Source: Sphingopyxis granuli NBRC 100800
GTDB lineage: Bacteria > Pseudomonadota > Alphaproteobacteria > Sphingomonadales > Sphingomonadaceae
Assembly (NCBI RefSeq): GCF_001591045.1
Contig: NZ_BCUA01000016.1
Location: 1 to 61,027, forward strand
Length of the DNA stretch: 61,027 nucleotides
Direction: 5' to 3'
Below, piece by piece: positions 54,398 to 61,027 of the stretch. Positions within the stretch are counted from its first letter, which is position 1. Every line of letters begins with the position of its first letter. The position numbers were made by a program, and so were the translations under genes. The notes under the pieces are model-generated. The model did no database searches. It had not been told where the DNA came from and was given only the letters and a program-made list of their open reading frames with translations.

Positions 54398-55678
54398 TCA
54401 GGCCGTTGCCGCCGACGCGGCGTCGGCATGTTTTGCAAGGACCGCTTCCGTGATCGAATTCGGCATCGGTTCGGGACGTTCGATCCGCGAAACGATCGGC
54501 AGAATGATCAGGAAGTGCGCGAAATAATAGATCGACGCGAGCTGGCTCATGATCACATAGGGCTGCTCGGCGGGGCTCATGCCGCACCAGCCCAGGATGA
54601 ACACGTCGAGGACGAGCAGCCAGAAGAACTTCCGGTACAGCGGACGATAGTTCGACGACTTCACGGGCGAACTGTCGAGCCAGGGCAGGAAGAACAGCAG
54701 CGCGATCGCCGCGAACATCGCGATGACGCCCCACAGCTTCGCGTCGATCCACAGGAAGTTGAAGGTGAAGGCGCGCAGGATCGCGTAGAAGGGCCAGAAA
54801 TACCATTCGGGAACGATATGCGCGGGCGTCGAAAGCGGGTTCGCGGGGATATAGTTGTCCGCGTGACCCAGCATGTTCGGGACGAAGAAGGTCAGCGCGA
54901 CGAACACCAGCAGGAAGATGCCGAGTCCGAACCCGTCCTTCGCGGTGTAATAGGGGTGGAAGGGCACCGTGTCCTGTTCGTCCTTCACCTCGATCCCCGT
55001 CGGGTTCGACGAACCCGGGATATGCAGCGCCCAGATGTGGAGGATGATGACCCCCGCGATCACGAACGGCAGCAGATAGTGCAGCGAGAAGAAGCGGTTG
55101 AGCGCGGCGTTGTCGGGTGCGAAGCCGCCGAGCAGCCAGACGCGGACCGGCTCGCCGACCACCGGAATGGCGGAGAAGAAGCCGGTGATGACCTGCGCGC
55201 CCCAGAAGCTCATCTGGCCCCAGGGGAGCACGTAACCCATGAAGGCGGTCGCCATCATCAGCAGGAAGATGACGACGCCGAGCAGCCACACCATCTCGCG
55301 CGGCGCCTTGTACGACCCGTAATAGAGGCCGCGGAAGATGTGGAGATAGACGACGATGAAGAACATGCTCGCGCCGTTCATGTGCGCGTAGCGGATGAAC
55401 CAGCCCGCGTTGACGTCGCGCATGATGTGCTCGACCGAGTCGAAGGCGACGCCAGCATTGGCGGCATAATGCATCGCCAGCACGATGCCGGTGATGATCT
55501 GGATCGCCAGCGCGGCGCCGGCGAGGACGCCGAAGTTCCAGAAATAGTTGAGATTGCGCGGCACCGGATAACCACCGCCGATGGCATTGTAGACGAGGCG
55601 CGGCATCGGCAGCTTCTCGTCCAGCCACTTCATCAGCGGGTGCTGGGGCTGATACTGGTTGGCCCAGGGAAAGCTCAT
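54398..55678 (-). CDS. petB: Cytochrome b of the bc1 complex
   Basis: A 426-residue polytopic protein with eight expected transmembrane helices. PEWY of the quinol-oxidising site lies in [18 protein letters not shown]. The heme-ligand histidine regions are [13 protein letters not shown] and [10 protein letters not shown]. It oxidises ubiquinol at Qo and reduces quinone at Qi. AGGAG is upstream of the ATG. It lies between the Rieske and cytochrome c1 genes on the same strand. Confidence 0.96.
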   Translation of the reverse strand: MSFPWANQYQPQHPLMKWLDEKLPMPRLVYNAIGGGYPVPRNLNYFWNFGVLAGAALAIQIITGIVLAMHYAANAGVAFDSVEHIMRDVNAGWFIRYAHMNGASMFFIVVYLHIFRGLYYGSYKAPREMVWLLGVVIFLLMMATAFMGYVLPWGQMSFWGAQVITGFFSAIPVVGEPVRVWLLGGFAPDNAALNRFFSLHYLLPFVIAGVIILHIWALHIPGSSNPTGIEVKDEQDTVPFHPYYTAKDGFGLGIFLLVFVALTFFVPNMLGHADNYIPANPLSTPAHIVPEWYFWPFYAILRAFTFNFLWIDAKLWGVIAMFAAIALLFFLPWLDSSPVKSSNYRPLYRKFFWLLVLDVFILGWCGMSPAEQPYVIMSQLASIYYFAHFLIILPIVSRIERPEPMPNSITEAVLAKHADAASAATA

Positions 55679-55691
55679 CTTATCTCGCTCC

Positions 55692-56249
55692 TCAGCCGAT
55701 CGTCACGACGGTGTCGCTGGTGAAATCATAGGGCGGCACGACCAGATTCTTGGGCGCCGGACCTTTGCGGATGCGCGCCGCGGTGTCGTAGTGCGATCCG
55801 TGGCACGGGCAGAAATAGCCGCCGAAATCGCCGCGCGGCTCGCCTTCGGCGGCGCCCAGCGGAACGCAGCCGAGGTGCGTGCAGACACCGAGCGTGATCA
55901 GCCAGTTCTCCTTGCCCACCTTGGTCCGCTCCGCCAGCGTTTCGGGGTCGCGCAGTTCGCTGAGCGGCACCTTGTTCGCCTCGGCGATCTCGGCGGGGAC
56001 GAGGTTGCGGACGAACACCGGCTGCTTGCGCCAGCTCGTCTTGATCGACTGCCCCGGCTGGATCGCCGAAATGTCGATTTCGGTCGACGACAGCGCGAGC
56101 ACGTCGGCGGACGGATTCATCTGATTGACCAGGGGAAGAACCACCGCGACGGACCCGACTCCGGCAAAACTCACTGCCGCGATATTGATGAAGTCCCGGC
56201 GCCGCACGCCATCTTCGATGCCGGCGGAGGTTTCGGTTTCACTGGCCAT
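55692..56249 (-). CDS. petA: Rieske iron-sulfur protein (bc1 subunit)
   Basis: A 185-residue Rieske protein. A twin-arginine-like membrane anchor ([26 protein letters not shown]) is near the N-terminus. The cluster-binding motifs are CTHLGC and CPCHGSHY. The ATG at 56249 was chosen over an upstream in-frame extension. First gene of petABC; cytochrome b starts 13 bases after its stop. Confidence 0.95.
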   Translation of the reverse strand: MASETETSAGIEDGVRRRDFINIAAVSFAGVGSVAVVLPLVNQMNPSADVLALSSTEIDISAIQPGQSIKTSWRKQPVFVRNLVPAEIAEANKVPLSELRDPETLAERTKVGKENWLITLGVCTHLGCVPLGAAEGEPRGDFGGYFCPCHGSHYDTAARIRKGPAPKNLVVPPYDFTSDTVVTIG

Positions 56250-56476
56250 TCGACTGCCCTTGCATGGGTGAACTGACAAAGTTCCCGGAAAAGGAATGAC
56301 CCGCCCCTGATGCATGCGCGCGAAACGACGCAGCCCCGGCGGCCCCTCCGGGAATTGCCGGCCTGATAGCCGCACATACCCGCCTTGCCAACAGGCAATT
56401 TCCCCTTTTCCGCCAATGCGGCGGGCTTGGCCCCTCGCCTCTCGATTCGCTGCCGGGCCGGCGCTATGGCGGCGAC

Positions 56477-56935
56477 ATGGACCTGGCGCTGTTCCAGCCC
56501 GAGATCGCGGGCAACGTCGGCACGACGCTGCGCACCGCCGCCTGCCTGGGCGTCGCGGTCCACATCATCGAGCCGTGCGGCTTTCCCTTTTCGGATGCGG
56601 CGCTGAAACGCGCCGGCATGGATTACGCCACGCGCGCCAACAGCCGGCGCCACGCCGACTGGGCCGCGTTCCGGTCGTGGAGCGCAGCGGAAGGGAAGCG
56701 GCTGGTGCTGCTGACGACGGCCGGAGCGACTCCCCTTCCCGCCTTCGATTTCCACCCCGACGACACGCTGCTGCTCGGCAGCGAATCCGCAGGCGCGCCG
56801 CCCCATGTCCATGATGCCGCGGCGGCGCGGGTCGCGATTCCGATGCGTCCGGGCTTTCGGTCCTTGAATGTCGCAGTGGCGGCTGGCATCGCGCTCGCCG
56901 AAGCGCTCAGGCAGACGAAAGGCTTTCCCGCATGA
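56477..56935 (+). CDS. trmL: tRNA (cytidine/uridine-34 2'-O)-methyltransferase TrmL
   Basis: A 152-residue SPOUT methyltransferase with the trefoil-knot motifs LLLGSESAGAP and IPMRPGFRSLNVAVAAGIALAEALRQ. The N-terminus LFQPEIAGNVGTTLRTAACLGV is typical. TrmL methylates the wobble ribose of tRNA-Leu isoacceptors. It overlaps hemF by four bases (ATGA). Confidence 0.93.
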   Translation: MDLALFQPEIAGNVGTTLRTAACLGVAVHIIEPCGFPFSDAALKRAGMDYATRANSRRHADWAAFRSWSAAEGKRLVLLTTAGATPLPAFDFHPDDTLLLGSESAGAPPHVHDAAAARVAIPMRPGFRSLNVAVAAGIALAEALRQTKGFPA

Positions 56936-57792
56936 TCACGCTCGATCCCCAGCAACAGGCGGCACGCGACTGGTTCGAGTCGCTGCGCGACCGGATCTGC
57001 GCCGCGTTCGAGGCGATCGAGGCCGAAGCCGGCAGCGACGCCCGCTTCGCTTACACGCCCTGGGACCGCGAGGCCGAGGGACTCGCTCCCGGCGAAGGCG
57101 GCGGCGGGGTGCGCGGGGTGATGACGGGGCAGGTGTTCGAGAAGGTCGGGGTCAACGTCTCGACCGTCGGCGGCCGTTTCGCGCCCGATTTCGCCCAGTC
57201 GATCCACGGCGCGGGCGACGACCCCAGCTTCTTCGCCACCGGCATCAGCCTCGTCGCGCACATGGCGAATCCGCATGTTCCGGCGGTCCATATGAACACG
57301 CGCTTCCTCGTCACCCAGAAGCGCTGGTTCGGCGGCGGCGCCGACCTCAACCCGCCAATTCCCTATGCCGAGGATACCGACGCCTTTCACGCGCGGCTGC
57401 GCGCGGCCTGCGCGCCCTTCGGGCCCGATGTCTATCAGCGCTACGCCAAATGGGCCGACGACTATTTCTTCATCCCGCACCGCGGCGTCCATCGCGGCGT
57501 CGGCGGCATCTTCTACGACCATCTCGAATGCGGCGACGACGCCGAATTCGACCGCAACTTCGAATTCACCCGCGCGGTCGGCGAAGCGTTCCTCGACATC
57601 TTCCCGCAGATCGTGCGGCGGCGGATGAACCAGCCGTTCACCGACGCGGACCGCGAAGCACAACTCGTCTGGCGCGGCCGCTATGCCGAGTTCAACCTCG
57701 TCTACGACCGCGGCACGCTGTTCGGACTGCGTACCGGGGGCAATATCGACGCGATCCTGATGAGCCTGCCGCCGGTCGCCAAATGGAGCTGA
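56932..57792 (+). CDS. hemF: Oxygen-dependent coproporphyrinogen III oxidase
   Basis: A 286-residue HemF that converts coproporphyrinogen III to protoporphyrinogen IX with oxygen. Family blocks NPHVPAVHMNTRFL and YFFIPHRGVHRGVGGIFYDHLE are intact, as is FNLVYDRGTLFGLRTGGN near the end. Coupled to trmL. It serves heme supply, matching the adjacent bc1 operon. Confidence 0.96.
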   Translation: MITLDPQQQAARDWFESLRDRICAAFEAIEAEAGSDARFAYTPWDREAEGLAPGEGGGGVRGVMTGQVFEKVGVNVSTVGGRFAPDFAQSIHGAGDDPSFFATGISLVAHMANPHVPAVHMNTRFLVTQKRWFGGGADLNPPIPYAEDTDAFHARLRAACAPFGPDVYQRYAKWADDYFFIPHRGVHRGVGGIFYDHLECGDDAEFDRNFEFTRAVGEAFLDIFPQIVRRRMNQPFTDADREAQLVWRGRYAEFNLVYDRGTLFGLRTGGNIDAILMSLPPVAKWS

Positions 57793-57841
57793 CGGACGGA
57801 AGGCGGCGCCACGGCCGGACCGCCTTCCCTCGCATCGCCAA

Positions 57842-58699
57842 TCAGGCGAACACGTCGCTCCTGTTGGTCCCGCCCAGCGCGCGATAGAGGCCCGCTGGCA
57901 CCCCGACCTGCAGATAGGCCATCGGGACGCTGAGCAGGATCGCGCCGATGATCAGGCCGAGCATCGACCCGGTGCCCGGCGCGCCGCCGGCCAGCAGCGA
58001 CACGCCGACGATCATCCCCAGGATCATGAAGATCACGATCAGCGCGACGCCGAGCAGGATGAAATAGGCGAAAATCTTCCACTGCGACGCGGCGGTCATC
58101 CGCCACGAAGCGCCGAGCGCGGCGAGCACGTTATAGCTGCGCTGGTCGGCCATATAGGGACCGGTGCAGCAAAGGCGCGCCGCAAGCCAGACGAGGAACA
58201 GCAGGAACAGCGGCGCGATCAGAAAGAATGCCACGCCAATTCCCATCAGCGCCGAACTGCTCGGCTCGCCCCCGCTCGCCAGCGTCATCAGGGCGCTGCC
58301 GAAGAACAGGAAACCGATGATACCGAGCAGCAGGACCACCACGACCGCCAGCAACAGCACCGGCAACGAAGCGATCATGCCATAGCCGAGCGCCGCGCCG
58401 ACCGGCTCGCCGCCATTGGTCAGGCCGATCCGCCACGACGCGAAATAGCTGCCCGTCTGGAGCACATAGTTGACGATGCCGAGCAGGACGCCCGTCGCCC
58501 CCATCGCCGCGACCAGGCCGGCGCTGTTTTCGGCCATGGCCGCCGGATCGAACATCGTCGCGCCGCCGCCCAGCAGGAGCTGGAGGATCAGCGGCGCCGC
58601 GATGCCGACGCCGATCAGCACGATCGCGTGATGGACCGCCTGCCCGCTGAAAAAGCCGGTCGCATAGGACCAGGCCTCGCTTATGCTAATTCGGTTCAT
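57842..58699 (-). CDS. Polytopic membrane protein, paralogue 1
   Basis: A 285-residue protein with about six hydrophobic segments, such as HAIVLIGVGIAAPLILQLLLG, PVLLLAVVVVLLLGIIGFLFFG and IFAYFILLGVALIVIFMILGMIVG. It resembles the glycerophosphoryl diester phosphodiesterase membrane domain/YciC-type family only loosely. SWRMTAASQWKIFAYF parallels SWRLTQGNAWSIFFFL in the next gene, so the pair is a likely tandem duplication. Function is unknown. Confidence 0.75.
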   Translation of the reverse strand: MNRISISEAWSYATGFFSGQAVHHAIVLIGVGIAAPLILQLLLGGGATMFDPAAMAENSAGLVAAMGATGVLLGIVNYVLQTGSYFASWRIGLTNGGEPVGAALGYGMIASLPVLLLAVVVVLLLGIIGFLFFGSALMTLASGGEPSSSALMGIGVAFFLIAPLFLLFLVWLAARLCCTGPYMADQRSYNVLAALGASWRMTAASQWKIFAYFILLGVALIVIFMILGMIVGVSLLAGGAPGTGSMLGLIIGAILLSVPMAYLQVGVPAGLYRALGGTNRSDVFA

Positions 58700-58760
58700 A
58701 TCGTCCGTCTCCCCTGCTTGCCGAACCGGCTTCCGCGCTTCCGCTGTCCGGCCCCTGCCA

Positions 58761-59504
58761 TCATTCGAACAGTTCGCTCCGCCGCACGGCGAGCTGGCGA
58801 TACGCCGCCGCCGACACCGCGATCGAAACGAAGCTGGCAACCGCGCCGAACCCGGCCTCGACAAGCCCGCTGAGGATCCGGCCGATCCCCGCGCCGGTTC
58901 CGCCGACGAGCCCGACGAGGCTGCCGAGGATCACCGATGCGATTCCGAAGACCAGCGCGACCAGGAACAGGAAAAAGAAGATCGACCAGGCATTGCCCTG
59001 GGTCAGCCGCCAGCTTTCGCCGATCGCGGCCATGGGATTGCGGATTCGCCGGTCGGCGACCGCGGGCGCGATCAGGGCGAGCCGGCCGACCAGATAGAGT
59101 CCCGGCACGATGAGCAGGATGAAGCCCAGCGCCAGCATGATGCCCGCCAGCAGATGCGCCACCACCAGCGTCGGGAACAAAGTCAGCGCAAAGCTCAGCG
59201 CCTCGCCGACGCTCGTCCCGGTGCGCGACAGCCACAGCCGCAGGATCGCCAGCGTCCCGGCAATCGTGAACAGCGCCACGACAAGGCTGCCCGGCACCAT
59301 CTGCCGGATATTCTCGCGAAAGGTCGCCATGATCTGATCGACCGTCGCGCCGCTCGGCGGTTCGATCGGCACCGGGCCGAACCAGGCGACCGCGAGCGCC
59401 GGAAGGAAGAGAAAGACCGCCGCGATCGTGCCGGTCAGGCCGCTGTGGGAGCGCAGCAGCTGGACCGCATCGTCCCACGCCGCGCCCATGTCGAATTTTG
59501 TCAT
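58761..59504 (-). CDS. Polytopic membrane protein, paralogue 2
   Basis: A 247-residue protein with about six hydrophobic segments (TIAAVFLFLPALAVAWF, LAGIMLALGFILLIVPGLYLVGRLALIAP). The motif LIVPGLYLVGRLALIAPAV is common in GPDPase-membrane-domain/YciC proteins. It lies 61 bases upstream of paralogue 1, so the two are probably one transcript. Function is unknown. Confidence 0.78.
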   Translation of the reverse strand: MTKFDMGAAWDDAVQLLRSHSGLTGTIAAVFLFLPALAVAWFGPVPIEPPSGATVDQIMATFRENIRQMVPGSLVVALFTIAGTLAILRLWLSRTGTSVGEALSFALTLFPTLVVAHLLAGIMLALGFILLIVPGLYLVGRLALIAPAVADRRIRNPMAAIGESWRLTQGNAWSIFFFLFLVALVFGIASVILGSLVGLVGGTGAGIGRILSGLVEAGFGAVASFVSIAVSAAAYRQLAVRRSELFE

Positions 59505-59638
59505 TGATACCCCGTCGCTTTTCGGTGGTTCCGTTTTCGGGGGGAGAGTGACGTGCCCGGCCTCTCCTGTCCAGCATTCTCGGCAGTGCCGCGCAGCGCG
59601 GGCTTGCGTCGTCGGGAACCGCGAGGCAGGGAGCGACC

Positions 59639-60292
59639 ATGCCCGACCCCGCCCTGCCCGAATGGCGCGTCACGCCCGGTCTTGCCGATTATGCGGAGGC
59701 GCTCGCCGACATGGAGGGGCGCGCCGCCGCCATCCAGGCCGGCGATGCGCCCGAACGCATCTGGCTGCTCGAACATCCGCCGCTCTACACCGCCGGGACG
59801 AGCGCCGATCCCGCCGAGCTGCTCGACGCGCGCTTTCCGGTGCATGTCGCGGGACGCGGCGGCCGCTACACATATCACGGCCCCGGACAGCGCGTCGGCT
59901 ATGTCCAGTTGGACCTCGCCCGGCGCGGGCGCGACGTGCGCGCCTATGTCTCGGCGCTCGAGGGCTGGGTGATCGACGCGCTGGCGGTTTTCGGTGTCGC
60001 GGCGCGGCGCGCCGAGGGGCGCATCGGCATCTGGACCGACGATGCGCAGGGTCGCGAAGCGAAGATCGGCGCGATCGGCGTCCGGGTGCGGCGCTGGGTG
60101 ACGCTGCACGGCTTTGCGCTCAACGTCGCTCCCGACCTGTCGCATTTCTCCGGAATCGTCCCCTGCGGCATCGCCGAATTTCCCGTTACGAGCCTCGCCG
60201 CGCTGGGCATCAACGCGAGTATGGACGACGTCGACGCCGCCTTGCGGCAGGCGCTGCCCGCCTTTCTCGACAAGCTTCCGGCAAGCGATTAG
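59639..60292 (+). CDS. lipB: Lipoyl(octanoyl) transferase LipB
   Basis: A 217-residue LipB that moves octanoate from acyl carrier protein to lipoyl domains, such as that of the E2 in this window. Motifs: [33 protein letters not shown], catalytic Lys in [23 protein letters not shown] and Cys in [14 protein letters not shown] precedes the ATG by seven bases. Confidence 0.95.
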   Translation: MPDPALPEWRVTPGLADYAEALADMEGRAAAIQAGDAPERIWLLEHPPLYTAGTSADPAELLDARFPVHVAGRGGRYTYHGPGQRVGYVQLDLARRGRDVRAYVSALEGWVIDALAVFGVAARRAEGRIGIWTDDAQGREAKIGAIGVRVRRWVTLHGFALNVAPDLSHFSGIVPCGIAEFPVTSLAALGINASMDDVDAALRQALPAFLDKLPASD

Positions 60293-60301
60293 GAAGCCCG
60301 C

Positions 60302-60643
60302 ATGAACCGTTCGCTTCTCGCTTCGCTCCTGCTTCTTCCTCTGGCCGCCTGCGGTGGCGGCGACAGCGGCGGCTCCTCGACCGCCAAGCTCGACGCGGTG
60401 GAGGTGCAGCCGGGGACGATCAGCGATTCGATGATCATCCTCGACGACGCCGCGGGCGACGGCACCGCGATCGACAACAGCGTGCCCGACGATGGGACGA
60501 AGAAGGAAGCGGCCAAGCCCGACGAGGCGGCGACGGACGACGCCGATGCCGCCCCCAACGCGGCCGACGACAATCCCGACGCGGTCGACATGCCCGCGGC
60601 GCGCAAGGCGGTCACCCCGGAGAGCGCAGCCAAAAAGGGCTGA
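60302..60643 (+). CDS. Small acidic lipoprotein
   Basis: A 113-residue protein. The lipobox LPLAACGG gives a lipidated cysteine at about residue 18. The mature part is low-complexity and acidic (Asp/Ala/Pro-rich), probably unstructured. It starts 10 bases after lipB, so is likely co-transcribed. Function is unknown. Confidence 0.8.
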   Translation: MNRSLLASLLLLPLAACGGGDSGGSSTAKLDAVEVQPGTISDSMIILDDAAGDGTAIDNSVPDDGTKKEAAKPDEAATDDADAAPNAADDNPDAVDMPAARKAVTPESAAKKG

Positions 60644-61027
60644 CCCGATCCTTTGCCGAATGTCGTCATGCTGAACTCGTTTCGGCATCCATGGCCCGGC
60701 TCTCCTCCGGCGCTGCGGCGAAGAAAACGGCAGGCGATGGCGGCCTACAGGCCTCTCAGGCAGATAACGGCCTGATCCCCGGCGAAAGCCGAGGCCCAGA
60801 CGGCATGGCGCTGCCCCACATGGACCCCGGCTTTCGCCGGGGAACAGCCCCTTGCCGGAAAGCGATAATCGCCAGCCTGTTTCAGGGTCGAGGCGACATG
60901 GTAAGCCTCTCCCCTTCAGGGGAGGGGTGGGGCTCGAACCCTTGCACGATCCCCCCGCACTTGAAGGGGAAGGGCTTGATTCAATACAGACAGGACAGAG
61001 CTTAGAGCCTGACGCCATGCGTTGGAA
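60644..61027. other. Right-end intergenic region, repeats only
   Basis: This 384-base tail holds the palindromic repeat at 60776-60846 and a second hairpin-rich block at 60906-60973 (ctccccttcaggggag). No gene is supported. Confidence 0.6.
60776..60846. repeat. Long palindromic intergenic repeat, copy 2
   Basis: The right arm (60823-60846, ggaccccggctttcgccggg and four more bases) is identical to the right arm of the copy at 39-110. The left arm has a few changes. Loop bases are also related (agacggcatggc against agatggcatagc). Confidence 0.8.

Overview
The window reads as chromosome of a GC-rich alphaproteobacterium, most likely a member of the Sphingomonadales close to Sphingopyxis. The reasons are the zapA-6S RNA-fau order, a CpdR-type response regulator, a DUF1134 protein, DUF2842, class I aldolase joined to tkt-gap-pgk, a petABC bc1 operon, and dispersed palindromic repeats of the kind seen in sphingomonads. 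Species assignment is inference; no rRNA is present.

Left core (1-22.8 kb). A minus-strand central-carbon run (tkt, gap, pgk, class I aldolase, O-methyltransferase) is followed by a plus-strand zapA-6S RNA-fau-DUF2842 group, tRNA-Asp and an AI-2E-type permease. Next comes a four-gene plus-strand cluster of secreted DUF11-type proteins ending in a 1715-residue envelope protein. Then, on the minus strand, lie a branched-chain 2-oxoacid dehydrogenase operon (E1 alpha, E1 beta, E2) and thyA, followed on the plus strand by a short RadC-like gene and tRNA-Pro(CGG).

Genomic island (22.82-46.43 kb). The 3' end of tRNA-Pro(CGG) is repeated exactly (24 bp) 23.6 kb away, beside a tyrosine recombinase. 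Between the two copies is an integrated mobilizable element. Its mobility end (about 41.3-46.3 kb) holds the integrase, an unknown gene with a core-binding-like C-terminus and a MobA/MobL-type relaxase. Its cargo is largely anti-phage: a staphylococcal-nuclease/TPR pair, an ApeA-like HEPN protein, a Hachiman pair (HamA nuclease, HamB helicase), and a tightly overlapping four-gene operon of MmeI-like DNA methyltransferase, 115-residue protein, SF2 helicase and GIY-YIG nuclease. Two DnaQ-fold exonucleases, a sigma-like regulator and several unknown small genes fill the rest. The methyltransferase operon is the best candidate in the window for an incompletely described system: the modification, translocation and cleavage functions sit on separate proteins, with an unexplained small fourth subunit.

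Right core (46.43-61 kb). Immediately outside the right attachment site is a probable small RNA with its own sigma70-like promoter and a perfect terminator. It is followed by N-formylglutamate amidohydrolase, CpdR, tRNA-Val, an SDR enzyme, an alpha/beta hydrolase, a TonB-family protein, tRNA-Ser and the DUF1134 protein. Then come a nucleotidyltransferase-fold protein, apt, the cytochrome bc1 operon, trmL-hemF, two paralogous membrane proteins, lipB and a small lipoprotein. LipB belongs to the pathway that lipoylates the E2 subunit encoded in the left core. Both ends of the window carry copies of the same palindromic repeat.
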